From Fictibacillus sp. FJAT-27399 (GTDB lineage: Bacteria > Bacillota > Bacilli > Bacillales > Fictibacillaceae), in contig NZ_LMVC01000003.1 in NCBI RefSeq assembly GCF_001510655.1, positions 231,847-295,846 on the forward strand: a stretch of DNA of 64,000 nucleotides. Reading direction: 5' to 3'. Below the pieces are notes generated by a model. It was not told where the DNA came from and ran no database searches. It was given only the letters and a program-made list of their open reading frames with translations. Shown in pieces: positions 33,388 to 41,895 of this stretch. How positions within the stretch are numbered: the first letter of the stretch is position 1; each line of letters opens with the position of its first letter. Both the position numbers and the translations under genes were made by a program.

Positions 33388-34809
33388 ATGAACTTTTGCA
33401 AGGAATGCGGAACCCAGCTGCCTAGGGGCAGCGGATTCTGCAAAAACTGCGGAACTCCGTATAAAGGACAGGAATCAGTGCCAGCACCAGCTGAGCCGAC
33501 AGGGAGCCGTTCTTCAGAAAAGAGCAAACGTCCCAACAAGCCGCTGATCATTTCAGTGGCTGCCCTGGTGGTCCTTCTCATTGCCGGTTTTACGGCTTAT
33601 AAAGTGATAGAGGGCAAAACAGGTCCGTCTGCTACCGTGAAGAATTTTAAAGAGGCTATTGAAAACAAAGACACGGAAGCGGTAAAAGGCTTCATTAACG
33701 AAGGACAGTCTGAAATTGAAGCGGATGACAAGACTACGAAAGACTTTATTGAATATGCCAGTAAAAACAACTCGTTTTCATCAGCGATCGATTCTCTGGA
33801 AAAACAAGCAAGCGGGATGGACGGCGAGACACTTGCCCGTCCGATTACCGATGAACATGATAATGAATGGCTTCAATTGAAAAGAGACGGCAAAGAATGG
33901 CTGTTCTTTGATCACTATGTGGTCGAGGTCAAACCGGTAACTGTTAAAGTGACTTCTAACTTTGAAGATTCATCCGTTTACCTGGACGGCAAGAAAAAAG
34001 GGATTCTGGATAAAGAGGACGGCATTGTAAAAGCAGGGGAAATCCTGCCGGGAAGCCATAATGTAAAAGTGGAGTACAAAGGAGAGTACGCAACCCTCTC
34101 CGATGACGTGGACGTTGATGTGTCAGAAGCGGAAAAAAACCTTCTTGAGGTGGAGGTTCCTCTTGAAGGGAAATACGTTTACATCAGTTCCAACTATGGT
34201 GATGCCAACCTGTTTGTCAACGGCAAGGACACCGGCAAAACAATCGATGACATCGATAAATTCGGGCCGGTGGCTACAGACGGTTCCATTTCGCTTCATG
34301 CAGAAAAAAACTTTGACGTCGGAAAAATGAAAAGTGAATCGGTTGTGGTCAACAACGATGAAGACGTGAGCCTGGACATTGACTATGACGAATCCGCTAT
34401 GGCCGCAGGAGACGAAACAATGGATGACGATAGTGGATTATATAAAGATGAAGTTAAGAACTTTATGCGTGAGTACGTCAAACTGTCTGTAGAAGCGATG
34501 AACACCCATGATTTCTCGATGATCTCCGATTATCTCGATGAAAGTGGAGATGCATACGATGAAACGAGCAAGTACATCGATTATGTGAACGAAAAAGGAA
34601 TCACAGAAAAATTGGTGGATTATGAAGTGATTGACGTTGAGCAGTTCGATGAAGAAATGATCCATGTTTCAGCATACGAAACCTTTGATATTACGTATGG
34701 CGATGGAGAAACAAAGAGAAAGAAATTCAAATCCCGCTATGCGATATATGCTCCATACGATGGAGGCTACTATATTAACAAGCTGCTCGAAACCAAAGAA
34801 GTGAAATAA
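33388..34809 (+). CDS. TcaA/YvbJ-like zinc-ribbon, single-TM surface protein
   Basis: 473 residues, ATG 33388 after GAAAGAGGG. An N-terminal zinc ribbon (CKECGTQLPRGSGFCKNCG, residues 4-22) is cytoplasmic, followed by one TM helix (about 52-72) and a long extracellular part with NTF2-like and Ig/PEGA-like segments (SSVYLDGKKKGILD; ANLFVNGKDTGKT) and a C-terminal NTF2-like module. This is the architecture of S. aureus TcaA and B. subtilis YvbJ, the former linked to teicoplanin and cell-wall stress response. A role in envelope sensing or wall-precursor handling is inferred. The transcript ends at repeat copy 2. Confidence 0.83.
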   Translation: MNFCKECGTQLPRGSGFCKNCGTPYKGQESVPAPAEPTGSRSSEKSKRPNKPLIISVAALVVLLIAGFTAYKVIEGKTGPSATVKNFKEAIENKDTEAVKGFINEGQSEIEADDKTTKDFIEYASKNNSFSSAIDSLEKQASGMDGETLARPITDEHDNEWLQLKRDGKEWLFFDHYVVEVKPVTVKVTSNFEDSSVYLDGKKKGILDKEDGIVKAGEILPGSHNVKVEYKGEYATLSDDVDVDVSEAEKNLLEVEVPLEGKYVYISSNYGDANLFVNGKDTGKTIDDIDKFGPVATDGSISLHAEKNFDVGKMKSESVVVNNDEDVSLDIDYDESAMAAGDETMDDDSGLYKDEVKNFMREYVKLSVEAMNTHDFSMISDYLDESGDAYDETSKYIDYVNEKGITEKLVDYEVIDVEQFDEEMIHVSAYETFDITYGDGETKRKKFKSRYAIYAPYDGGYYINKLLETKEVK

Positions 34810-34824
34810 TATCGTACAGAAAAA

Positions 34825-34861
34825 GGTGCCAGGCACCGCAAATATGCGGGTGCCTGGCACC
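34825..34861. repeat. GGTGCCAGGCACC nested palindrome, copy 2
   Basis: The shortest copy: GGTGCCAGGCACC, inner GCAAATATGC, then GGTGCCTGGCACC and TTTT. It lies between the TcaA-like gene and the convergent UPF0316 gene, positioned as a bidirectional terminator. Confidence 0.85.
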
Positions 34862-34869
34862 TTTTCAAT

Positions 34870-35400
34870 TTATTTTGCATGTTTATCTTTCTTCATGCTC
34901 TTTGTAAGGTAGCCGCCTTTAAAGCTGCGGATCTCGAAGGAGACGAGGAAGGCTTTTGGAGCGATTTCGTCGATAATGCGGAGGAGTTCTTTTTCCCGGC
35001 TTCTTTTCGCCAGTACATCCAGACGAAACCGCGCATTTTCTTCGCGCCCTTCACCTTGATAGACGGTTACGCCGAATCCTTCTTCGCGAAGGCGGTTCAC
35101 CAGTTTTTCTGACCGGTCGAGCAGGTTGATCTGGTGCGTGACGTAGCCGATGGCCAATTTATTCTCAAGCACTCCGCCCAGCAGGAGTCCTACTCCAAAT
35201 CCGAGAGCGTAGGCGACAATGTTCCAAATGTTCGACATATCCTGAAACACGATCCCGAGGGACAAGACGTTGATGGCCGCTTCAACCACCCCGATGACAC
35301 TCGCTTTTCGTGTTTCGCCTTTAACAAGCAAGATGGTACGGACGGTCACAATCGGGAGTAGAGATAGCTGCATAAGGAAAATAATGAGGGGTTGCCACAT
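34870..35400 (-). CDS. UPF0316/DUF2179 family membrane protein (YebE-like)
   Basis: 176 residues. About three N-terminal membrane helices (1-85) include [17 protein letters not shown], followed by a C-terminal DUF2179 domain (about 100-165) with [18 protein letters not shown]. The family is widespread in Bacillus and its function is unknown; DUF2179 may bind a ligand in the cytoplasm. The start at 35400 (ATG) follows AAGGAGGTCCAACTC. A candidate cre site lies 160 bases upstream. It is monocistronic. Confidence 0.83.
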   Translation of the reverse strand: MWQPLIIFLMQLSLLPIVTVRTILLVKGETRKASVIGVVEAAINVLSLGIVFQDMSNIWNIVAYALGFGVGLLLGGVLENKLAIGYVTHQINLLDRSEKLVNRLREEGFGVTVYQGEGREENARFRLDVLAKRSREKELLRIIDEIAPKAFLVSFEIRSFKGGYLTKSMKKDKHAK

Positions 35401-35560
35401 GTGAGTTGGACCTCCTTGAACGTAGTTCTGTTATTCGTGACAGTGTAACACAGCATGGTTATTTTTTCTTGTTGCTGTGTTCCTATTTCTTTTCTAGCAA
35501 AATTGTCACACGGTGTCGCATTATGTTTTACCTTAAATAGAAGCAGTGAAACACGATATG

Positions 35561-35578
35561 TGAAAGTAAACGCTTTCA
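35561..35578. promoter_or_regulatory. Second cre-like palindrome
   Basis: TGAAAGTAAACGCTTTCA matches the core CcpA pattern (AANCGNTTTCA with a matching left arm). It lies upstream of the UPF0316 gene. The gene's function gives no reason for catabolite control, so this could be fortuitous. Confidence 0.4.
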
Positions 35579-35603
35579 AGGGCGAAGTTTTTTAAACAAC
35601 TAA

Positions 35604-35628
35604 AAACAGACGGCCTATTTCACCGTCT
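35604..35628 (-). terminator. Terminator of the cardiolipin synthase gene
   Basis: On the minus strand AGACGG and CCGTCT pair around an AT loop, followed by GTTTTTAG. Confidence 0.6.
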
Positions 35629-35631
35629 ATT

Positions 35632-36831
35632 CTATAAGAACCGGGAGAGCAGGTTGGCAACTTGTTCCCTTCCTTTTTGAAGCAGAGGTCTCTTTTGGTA
35701 TCTTTCATAGGTAAGAAGTTCGGAACGCCGGATGTCCTCTTCAATCGATTCTTTTACCATGTTTATAAAAGAAGGGGTATAGAAGAACCCGTTCATTTCA
35801 TCATTTAAATAGAAGCTTCTCTTGTTAAAGTTCCCTGAACCGATATTACACAGCTCATCATCCACGACAATGACCTTGGAATGGTAGAACCCTTGGTAGA
35901 AGCGATAAATCTTGCAGCCATGCGGCAAAAGCAGGCCATAGTACCTGAAAGCAGCTTCCTTTACGAGCGGGTAATCGGCCTGAAACGGCACTAGGATTTT
36001 AACATCTACTCCTCTTTTTATAGCTTTAATGAGCTCATCGGTCAGTTCCTTTCCAGGAATAAAATAAGGGGTGCAGATATACAGCTCCTTTTTTGCATGT
36101 TTCACAAGGGCAAGGAAGATATCCTGCAAATGTGCTCCGTTCGTGCTTTCAAAATGATGCTCGATTCCACCGGTTACCGTGACGTTCTCCTGCGGCAGAT
36201 AGGTTTGCTTCTCTTGTGTGGCAACGTTCCAATCTCTGTAAAACTGATTCCGCAGGTCATCCACACCTTTCCCCTGAACCTTCAGATGATAATCTCTCCA
36301 ATAGCCAAGCTTCGGATTGTTTCCGAGATATTCTTCGCCCAAGTTAAACCCGCCGATATAGCCAATCGTCCCATCGATCACACTGATTTTTCGATGGTTG
36401 TGGGTGAGGGAGGTGAAAAGCAGGTAAGGAAGACGAGGCTTATTGGAAAAAGCCACTTTCACTCCTTCATCCCGGCAGAGTTTGATCTCTGCTTTCGTCA
36501 CATTTTTTGAGCCATAATGATCGAGCAGCAGCCGGACGGTAAGGCCTTCTTTTGCTTTCTGGCGCAGGATACTGAGAAATTCATTGCAGATCTTGTCGTC
36601 GCACATGGTATAAAACTGAATCTCCAATGACTTTTTTGCATTCCGAATGTCGTCAAAATAGCGGGTATACAGCTCCCTGCCGTCAATAAAGAGAGTTAGT
36701 TCGCCGCTGCGTTTTGGATATTGCTTTACGCCATGCAGGTTCAGGTGTTTTTTATATCCGAGGTAATAGCTTAGCCATAGTAAAAATACGATTAGAATGA
36801 GAATGAGTACTGTTATGATCAGTGCGTACAT
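35632..36831 (-). CDS. cls: Cardiolipin synthase (phospholipase D family)
   Basis: 399 residues from ATG 36831 (MYALIITVLI), 12 bases after GGAGG; the open frame continues upstream but without a ribosome site. One N-terminal membrane helix (2-24) precedes two HKD motifs: HRKISVIDGTIGYIGG (about 146-161) and HSKVIVVDDELCNIGSGN (about 316-333). Both are intact, so transphosphatidylation of two phosphatidylglycerols into cardiolipin is expected. It has one TM segment where many Cls proteins have two. Monocistronic. Confidence 0.88.
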   Translation of the reverse strand: MYALIITVLILILIVFLLWLSYYLGYKKHLNLHGVKQYPKRSGELTLFIDGRELYTRYFDDIRNAKKSLEIQFYTMCDDKICNEFLSILRQKAKEGLTVRLLLDHYGSKNVTKAEIKLCRDEGVKVAFSNKPRLPYLLFTSLTHNHRKISVIDGTIGYIGGFNLGEEYLGNNPKLGYWRDYHLKVQGKGVDDLRNQFYRDWNVATQEKQTYLPQENVTVTGGIEHHFESTNGAHLQDIFLALVKHAKKELYICTPYFIPGKELTDELIKAIKRGVDVKILVPFQADYPLVKEAAFRYYGLLLPHGCKIYRFYQGFYHSKVIVVDDELCNIGSGNFNKRSFYLNDEMNGFFYTPSFINMVKESIEEDIRRSELLTYERYQKRPLLQKGREQVANLLSRFL

Positions 36832-36995
36832 CGTAAAGGATAACCTCCATAGGATTATAATCATGCCATTTCCTTCACAGTTTTGCTCAATATAGACAGA
36901 TTCATTCAATCGATGCCTCTAGAAATTGCACGCTTTCCATAGTATATTGGCTTATATATATGTAAACGTAAGTCAGGGGAAAGCCAGGTGTACTC

Positions 36996-37487
36996 ATGAA
37001 ACGCTTTTTATTTTATTGGCTGCCGGCCCTTTTAGCAGCCGGCGGTATTTTTTACTCTTCAGCCACGCCTTATGAAAAACAGGACATGCGGCCGACGCTC
37101 TCGCATTATTTGGACCATAAAATGATCGCAAACTTCTTCTCGTCCACCGTGTTCCAATATTCCGGTGAGGAAGTCAGTGTCCAGGCACTAGGCCCGGCTG
37201 GATTTGTAGAGTTCCTCATCCGGAAATTGGCTCATTTCTCAGTTTATCTTTTGTTAGCCTTTCTTTTATTCAGAGTGCTGCGCTTTTATTTTAATAGAGG
37301 AAAGACGTTCATCCTGTCGTTTGTCCTGACAGTAGCCTATGCAGCGTCGGATGAAATTCACCAGCATTTTACCGCGGGGCGTTCACCGCATGTGGAAGAT
37401 GTTATGATCGATGCAACGGGTGGATTAGTGGGGATAATAATTGCGGTGCTGATTTACTGGAGGCATTTTCGTCGAAAAGCACAATAA
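36996..37487 (+). CDS. VanZ family protein
   Basis: 163 residues with an N-terminal helix (FLFYWLPALLAAGGIFYSS), then three helices. The VanZ core KLAHFSVYLLLAFLLFRVL and the ASDEIHQHFTAGRSPHVEDVMID block (about 113-135) are present. VanZ-like proteins can lower teicoplanin susceptibility but mostly have unknown roles. ATG 36996 sits about 20 bases after the weak GGGGAAAG. A hairpin covers its stop. Confidence 0.85.
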   Translation: MKRFLFYWLPALLAAGGIFYSSATPYEKQDMRPTLSHYLDHKMIANFFSSTVFQYSGEEVSVQALGPAGFVEFLIRKLAHFSVYLLLAFLLFRVLRFYFNRGKTFILSFVLTVAYAASDEIHQHFTAGRSPHVEDVMIDATGGLVGIIIAVLIYWRHFRRKAQ

Positions 37488-37512
37488 TTGTTCGACAATT
37501 ATTTTATTTCCC
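37483..37512 (+). terminator. AT-rich terminator after VanZ gene
   Basis: AATAATTGT-TCG-ACAATTATT with TTATTT behind; it includes the TAA stop. Confidence 0.6.
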
Positions 37513-37571
37513 CATGTAAGCTAGCCATTTTCTGCCGATATCTTTAATAACAGAGATGGAAGCGGGGGAAA

Positions 37572-38387
37572 ATGTTGAAAAAGAAGAAGAAGTTTTTATA
37601 CGTCATGATTTGTATTATCTGCCTGGGAAGTCTGGGATTTGGGAATTTCTATTATAATATGAAGCTTGAAAATACAGCTAATGCTGCAAAAAAAGCAATT
37701 CATGATGAATCCATTGTAAAAGAAACTGCCGAAGAGACAGCCATTAAAAGTACAGAGGTTAACAGTGAAGAATTGATGAAAAATTTTCCTGAGGATTTAG
37801 CTGCAAAAGTCAATGAAAAAATGAAAGCGGGAGAAATCGTTAAATTTGCAGCGCTAGGCTCTGAATCAACGTCCACTGAAGATGGATCTTGGGGGAAACT
37901 TCTGCAAAATGGGTTGGATAAAGCTTATGGTAAAGGCGCAATAGAGGTTACCGCAGAAGGGATTAAGGATGAGCTTTCAATTAATATTACCAAAGATAAA
38001 GAGTATAGATCCCTGTTGGAGGAGAAGCCAGATGTCCTTCTCATTGAACCGTTTTTGCTGAATGATAACGGAAAAGTAAAAGTGGATGATACGCTAGGAA
38101 GCCTTAATGTTCTTCTCGCTGATGTGAAAAGAATATCTAAAAGCACAACCGTAATGATTCAGCCGCCAAACCCTATTTATAAACCAGTCTTTTATTTGGA
38201 CCAGGTGAACCGATTGGAAATGTTCACAAAGGAAAAAGGACTTATTTATTTGAACCACTGGGGATCATGGCCGGATCCTGATTCGGAAGAAATGAAAACG
38301 TATGTAGATATGAATACTTATCAGCCAACTGAAAAAGGCGATAAAGTTTGGGCAAAATACCTTATAAATTATTTCACAGGAAAATAA
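37572..38387 (+). CDS. Membrane-anchored SGNH-hydrolase-like protein
   Basis: 271 residues. KKKKKFLYVMICIICLGSLGF forms an N-terminal anchor (about 3-23), with a Lys/Glu-rich linker to about residue 90. The remainder resembles SGNH/GDSL hydrolases: block I reads FAALGSEST where most enzymes have GDS, DVLLIEPFLLND is block III-like, and YLNHWGSWPDPDS is near the C-terminal catalytic block. The changed block I makes hydrolase activity uncertain. Similar secreted proteins accompany polysaccharide modification. ATG 37572 follows GAAGCGGGGGAAA. It has its own terminator. Confidence 0.7.
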   Translation: MLKKKKKFLYVMICIICLGSLGFGNFYYNMKLENTANAAKKAIHDESIVKETAEETAIKSTEVNSEELMKNFPEDLAAKVNEKMKAGEIVKFAALGSESTSTEDGSWGKLLQNGLDKAYGKGAIEVTAEGIKDELSINITKDKEYRSLLEEKPDVLLIEPFLLNDNGKVKVDDTLGSLNVLLADVKRISKSTTVMIQPPNPIYKPVFYLDQVNRLEMFTKEKGLIYLNHWGSWPDPDSEEMKTYVDMNTYQPTEKGDKVWAKYLINYFTGK

Positions 38388-38393
38388 AGAAGA

Positions 38394-38427
38394 AAATCCC
38401 TCTTACGGATGCTAAGGGGGATTTTTT
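38394..38427 (+). terminator. Terminator after SGNH-like gene
   Basis: AAATCCC-TCTTA pairs with TAAG-GGGGATTT, followed by T residues. Confidence 0.75.
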
Positions 38428-38618
38428 CGTTAAACGTTTGTTTAAAAAGGTTGTCGGTATCTTTACAGGACAGGCTGATTAGGTTCGACACCATTTTTTG
38501 ATGGATTCCAGTATGATTAAATTAGCTTCATAATCCAAAGTCCTTAATATTTTTTTTAGTAACGAAAACTTTAGGTAAAATATGAAGATAGCACTTATGA
38601 GGTACTGGAGGTTCAACC

Positions 38619-38741
38619 ATGCTGATGTTTATCGCAGGCTGTTTTGTAGGATCTATCCTTACTGTCTTTATTATGAGCCTAATGTTTGTATCCAAACGAG
38701 CAGATGAAACGAGTGAAAGACAGCATAAAGAAAAAGAATAG
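38619..38741 (+). CDS. DUF3789-type small membrane protein, 40 residues
   Basis: ATG 38619 lies eight bases after TGGAGG. The peptide MLMFIAGCFVGSILTVFIMS begins with one hydrophobic helix containing GxxxG-like spacing and continues with a charged tail (SKRADETSERQHKEKE). This matches the DUF3789 pattern of tiny Bacillus membrane proteins, function unknown. It is too short for most gene finders. Repeat copy 3 follows 18 bases after its stop. Confidence 0.7.
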   Translation: MLMFIAGCFVGSILTVFIMSLMFVSKRADETSERQHKEKE

Positions 38742-38759
38742 TAAAAAGTAAAATAACAA

Positions 38760-38809
38760 GGTGCCAGGCACCGCAGTTACACAAGTGTGTAATTCCGGTG
38801 CCTGGCACC
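38760..38809. repeat. GGTGCCAGGCACC nested palindrome, copy 3
   Basis: GGTGCCAGGCACC, inner TTACACAAGTGTGTAA (identical to copy 1), GGTGCCTGGCACC and TTTTC. It lies between the DUF3789 gene and the convergent 38824 gene. Confidence 0.85.
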
Positions 38810-38823
38810 TTTTCATATTTCTC

Positions 38824-39252
38824 CTATTGCTGGCGCTTCTTGATTTCCTTCAGTGCCACCAGTTTTAAGGCTTCCATTTCTTTTGGGGTAAGCTTTTCAT
38901 TTAATGTGGCTTCGATTTCTCGCCGCTCTTGGGGAGAGACCCCATCAAGGGCTTTGTTCTTCATGTCTTTCAGGTCATCCATGCCTACTTTTTTTATGAC
39001 GGTCTTCAGGGCTTCTTCTTTCGTATGAAAAGGGAGGTTCCGCTTTTCAGCCAGGGCGTCGAGGTCTCCGCTATTCTTTGCATACTGTGCAACTTCAGGG
39101 TCATCCATCAGTTTGTCAACGTCCTTGCTGTCCACGATCTGAGTGGCTACCTGATCTACCAGCTTGTTTGCGCCAAAATTGACAATAGCGTTGTAAGCAA
39201 AGTAGCCAATACCGCCAATCAGCAATACAAACACCACAACCCATTTCATCAT
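38824..39252 (-). CDS. Hypothetical membrane-anchored helical protein
   Basis: 142 residues from ATG 39252 (MMKWVVVFVLLIGGIGYFAYN), eight bases after GGGGG; a longer reading starts in repeat copy 4 and is rejected. One N-terminal helix (about 3-23) anchors a charged, mostly helical domain (LMDDPEVAQYAKNSGDLDAL; SPQERREIEATLNEKLTPKE). No family was named with confidence. It is flanked on both sides by repeat copies 3 and 4. Confidence 0.7.
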   Translation of the reverse strand: MMKWVVVFVLLIGGIGYFAYNAIVNFGANKLVDQVATQIVDSKDVDKLMDDPEVAQYAKNSGDLDALAEKRNLPFHTKEEALKTVIKKVGMDDLKDMKNKALDGVSPQERREIEATLNEKLTPKEMEALKLVALKEIKKRQQ

Positions 39253-39288
39253 CGAAAAAGCCCCCGTGTTTTTGTTTTTTTTATAAAT

Positions 39289-39339
39289 GGTGCCAGGCAC
39301 CGGCTCTTACATACTTGTGTAATCCCGGTGCCTGGCACC
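39289..39339. repeat. GGTGCCAGGCACC nested palindrome, copy 4
   Basis: GGTGCCAGGCACC, inner TTACATACTTGTGTAA (one G-T wobble pair), then GGTGCCTGGCACC. It lies immediately downstream of the L,D-transpeptidase gene on the minus strand. Confidence 0.85.
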
Positions 39340-39346
39340 AAAAACT

Positions 39347-40057
39347 TTAATACATATCCTTCATCTGTTTCTCTGTCCCTTGAATGAACACTGGCTTCTT
39401 GGCTAGATCCATCCATTTAAGCAGCTTGACCACATTATCTTGAGACACTGCCGTACAGCCGGCTGTCGGTTTATCCGACGCTCTCCAAACATGGAAGAAG
39501 ATCGCACTTCCAGCTCCTTTAACAATCGGATGCGTATTGTACTCGATGACCGCTCCGTAATGATAAAGCGGCTCAAGCTTCATGCGTTCAAAGGACTTCC
39601 AGCGCTTTTCTGGATCACCTTTGTACACGATCCATTTGTTGTAATCCCTGGATGTCACATCGTCGACCCAGTAGTCGTACTGATCGGTTTTTGTGTAAGG
39701 AAGATCCACTCCGGAAGGTTTCTTAACTGTTCCAAAGCTTCGGCCGATATAAAAGATGCCAGCGGGAGACTTGCCATCACCTTCTTTTTTCTTCGGACTG
39801 ATGCCGTTTTTCCCGATTACAGCGGGCATGGAGTATTTTTTCACCCATTTGCCTTTTACATACTCATATGCCGTGATTTTAGCCGTGAATTTGTCTGCCT
39901 TTTCCGCTGTCACAAATACTGCCTGTTTTGCCTTCTTATCTTTATACACTTTTTTCAGCAAGGCTTTTTGATGAGAAGGAATGGAAACTGCATACGAAGG
40001 AGTGAACGAACAGAACGCAACGATTCCTAAAACTAGTAAACTCAGAAATTTCTTCAT
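39347..40057 (-). CDS. L,D-transpeptidase (YkuD family), secreted
   Basis: 236 residues with a Sec signal peptide (MKKFLSLLVLGIVAFCSF, cleavage near SYA-VS at about 23). The YkuD catalytic signature HVWRASDKPTAGCTAVS has His189 and nucleophile Cys201. It would make or remodel 3-3 cross-links or attach proteins to meso-DAP in peptidoglycan. ATG 40057 follows AAAGGAAAG. It is divergent from the M14 carboxypeptidase gene across a 76-bp spacer, a pairing that suggests joint wall maturation. Confidence 0.87.
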   Translation of the reverse strand: MKKFLSLLVLGIVAFCSFTPSYAVSIPSHQKALLKKVYKDKKAKQAVFVTAEKADKFTAKITAYEYVKGKWVKKYSMPAVIGKNGISPKKKEGDGKSPAGIFYIGRSFGTVKKPSGVDLPYTKTDQYDYWVDDVTSRDYNKWIVYKGDPEKRWKSFERMKLEPLYHYGAVIEYNTHPIVKGAGSAIFFHVWRASDKPTAGCTAVSQDNVVKLLKWMDLAKKPVFIQGTEKQMKDMY

Positions 40058-40133
40058 TATTCTTTCCTTTCTTTACCGTTTTTCTTTTATTATACAATCT
40101 TTGCTATGGCATAAAAGTGTTTAGGAGGTAATT

Positions 40134-41726
40134 ATGAAAAAGAACCTAGTGATTTTCATTCTGGCTATGCTTATTTTCCTATCCGGCATTGCACCAGAGG
40201 CTTCAGCAGCAAGCATGGTGAATCCAATTCAAACGTATACATACACAGAAATGACGAGGGACATAAAAGCTCTTGCCAAAAAATATCCAGATCTGATTCA
40301 ATACCGTTCTCTTGGAAAAAATCCGTACGGCCGGGAAATCTGGGCCGTAAAACTTGGAAAGGGAGATGCCACTGTTTTCTACAATGCTTCCCACCATGCC
40401 AGGGAATGGCTCGGCACCAACATCGTCATGGAAATGATCGATCAATACAGCAGCTCATATGCCAGCAAGAAGAAGTTTGATGGCTATGATGTTCGAACTC
40501 TATTAAATGATGTTTCCATCTGGTTTGTGCCAATGGTAAACCCGGATGGAGTTACATTACAGCAGCAGGGAGTCACTGCTTTTCCGAAATCCGTACAAAG
40601 CAAGCTGATTAAAATGAATAAAGGAAGCAGAAACTTTAAGCACTGGAAAGCGAACGGCCAGGGCATTGATCTAAATCGCCAATATCCTGCAGGATGGAAC
40701 CTCCTCTCCAAGCGCATCAGCGGGCCAGCTTCCCAGAATTTCAATGGAAAGAAGCCGCTTGAAACGATTGAAACAAAGCTCATGTATGACTTTTCCTATT
40801 ATATAGATCCGGAGGCTACCATTTCCTATCATACATCGGGAAGAATTCTCTACTGGCACTATCGTACGAAAAAAGAAAACTACAGCCGCGATTATACGAT
40901 GGCAAAAGCGATTGGTTCGATGACCGGCTACCGCCTTGTTGCTCCAAGCAATTCGGCCAGCGGAGGGGGCTATAAAGACTGGTTTGTGTCATCATTCGGC
41001 CGCCCGGGGTTTACACCTGAACTCAGCTATCACGTCGGGGAAACCAATGTGCCGGTTAAGATGATATCCGAAGAATGGCGCCGAAACAAAAAGGTGGGTC
41101 TATACGTTGCAAATGAAGGACGAAAGCTGTGGGAAAAGAAAATTAAGAAAGTAAACATGCCGATCACAACCTTTGATTCTATCAATTTGTATGACCGCCC
41201 AGGAGCAGCCTATAAAACAAAAGCAGTATTCAAGCCGCAAAAGGTAACGGTGATTGCGGTGAAAGGAAACTATTTCAGGCTGAACACAGCATCGGGTAAA
41301 AAATGGATTCCTCAGGCTCACTACTTAAAAGGATCCTATAACGTCATTGATCTTGTGAAAAAACCAAAAGCTCTTCTATTAAAAGAAAAGACCCAGCTGT
41401 ACAGTCTGCCGTCCACTAGCAAGAAATACGCAAAAACCCTTCCGGCAGGTGAAGTAAAAGCAATTAAAGAATCCGGAAACTGGTACGGCGTACAAACGAA
41501 ATACGGCTTAAAGTGGATTCCAAAAAGCAAAACAGCGGATTTCACACCAAAAACCGTATCCTTGGAAGAAACAACAGAAGCTGACACTGCAGTGTATTTC
41601 TTACCATTGGATAACGCTACGACAGCTAACACCATACCTCAAGGAACAGCGATTTCCATCACAAAAGAATGGAACAGCTGGCAATATGTAAGTTCCCCGG
41701 CCTATAAAGGCTGGATTAAAAAATAA
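40134..41726 (+). CDS. Secreted M14 zinc carboxypeptidase, first copy
   Basis: 530 residues, with the start at ATG 40134 after TTAGGAGGTAATT. Signal peptide to about residue 26 (EASAA). M14 domain (about 30-345): zinc ligands His88 and Glu91 (HHAREW) and His233 (YHTSG), substrate-binding NPDGV and NRQYP, catalytic Glu296 (PGFTPELSYH). The C-terminal third contains two or three SH3-like wall-binding repeats (YDRPGAAYKTKAVFKPQKVTV-type). It probably trims D-Glu-DAP or D-Ala bonds in wall peptides. It is a tandem paralogue of the next gene; a repeat element lies between them. Confidence 0.88.
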   Translation: MKKNLVIFILAMLIFLSGIAPEASAASMVNPIQTYTYTEMTRDIKALAKKYPDLIQYRSLGKNPYGREIWAVKLGKGDATVFYNASHHAREWLGTNIVMEMIDQYSSSYASKKKFDGYDVRTLLNDVSIWFVPMVNPDGVTLQQQGVTAFPKSVQSKLIKMNKGSRNFKHWKANGQGIDLNRQYPAGWNLLSKRISGPASQNFNGKKPLETIETKLMYDFSYYIDPEATISYHTSGRILYWHYRTKKENYSRDYTMAKAIGSMTGYRLVAPSNSASGGGYKDWFVSSFGRPGFTPELSYHVGETNVPVKMISEEWRRNKKVGLYVANEGRKLWEKKIKKVNMPITTFDSINLYDRPGAAYKTKAVFKPQKVTVIAVKGNYFRLNTASGKKWIPQAHYLKGSYNVIDLVKKPKALLLKEKTQLYSLPSTSKKYAKTLPAGEVKAIKESGNWYGVQTKYGLKWIPKSKTADFTPKTVSLEETTEADTAVYFLPLDNATTANTIPQGTAISITKEWNSWQYVSSPAYKGWIKK

Positions 41727-41738
41727 TTTGAACGCTTT

Positions 41739-41788
41739 GGTGCCAGGCACCGCGATTACATAAGTATGTAATTGCAGTGCCTGGCACC
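41739..41788. repeat. GGTGCCAGGCACC nested palindrome, copy 5
   Basis: GGTGCCAGGCACC, inner TTACATAAGTATGTAA (perfectly paired, with a C-G pair of copies 1 and 3 changed to T-A), then AGTGCCTGGCACC and a TTTATTT tail. It lies between the two M14 genes. Confidence 0.85.
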
Positions 41789-41895
41789 TTTATTTGACAA
41801 AAAGATACGTAATTATCCTTATGTTCTGAATTATTCCTTTTCTAGTATAATTAGAGAGTTAGGGAAAAAACAAAAACTCCAACAGGGGGAAAAGG

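Noticed and set aside
27782-41788. CRISPR array made of the GGTGCCAGGCACC copies
   Set aside because: Copies are kilobases apart with no regular spacers and no cas genes; they are dispersed palindromes.
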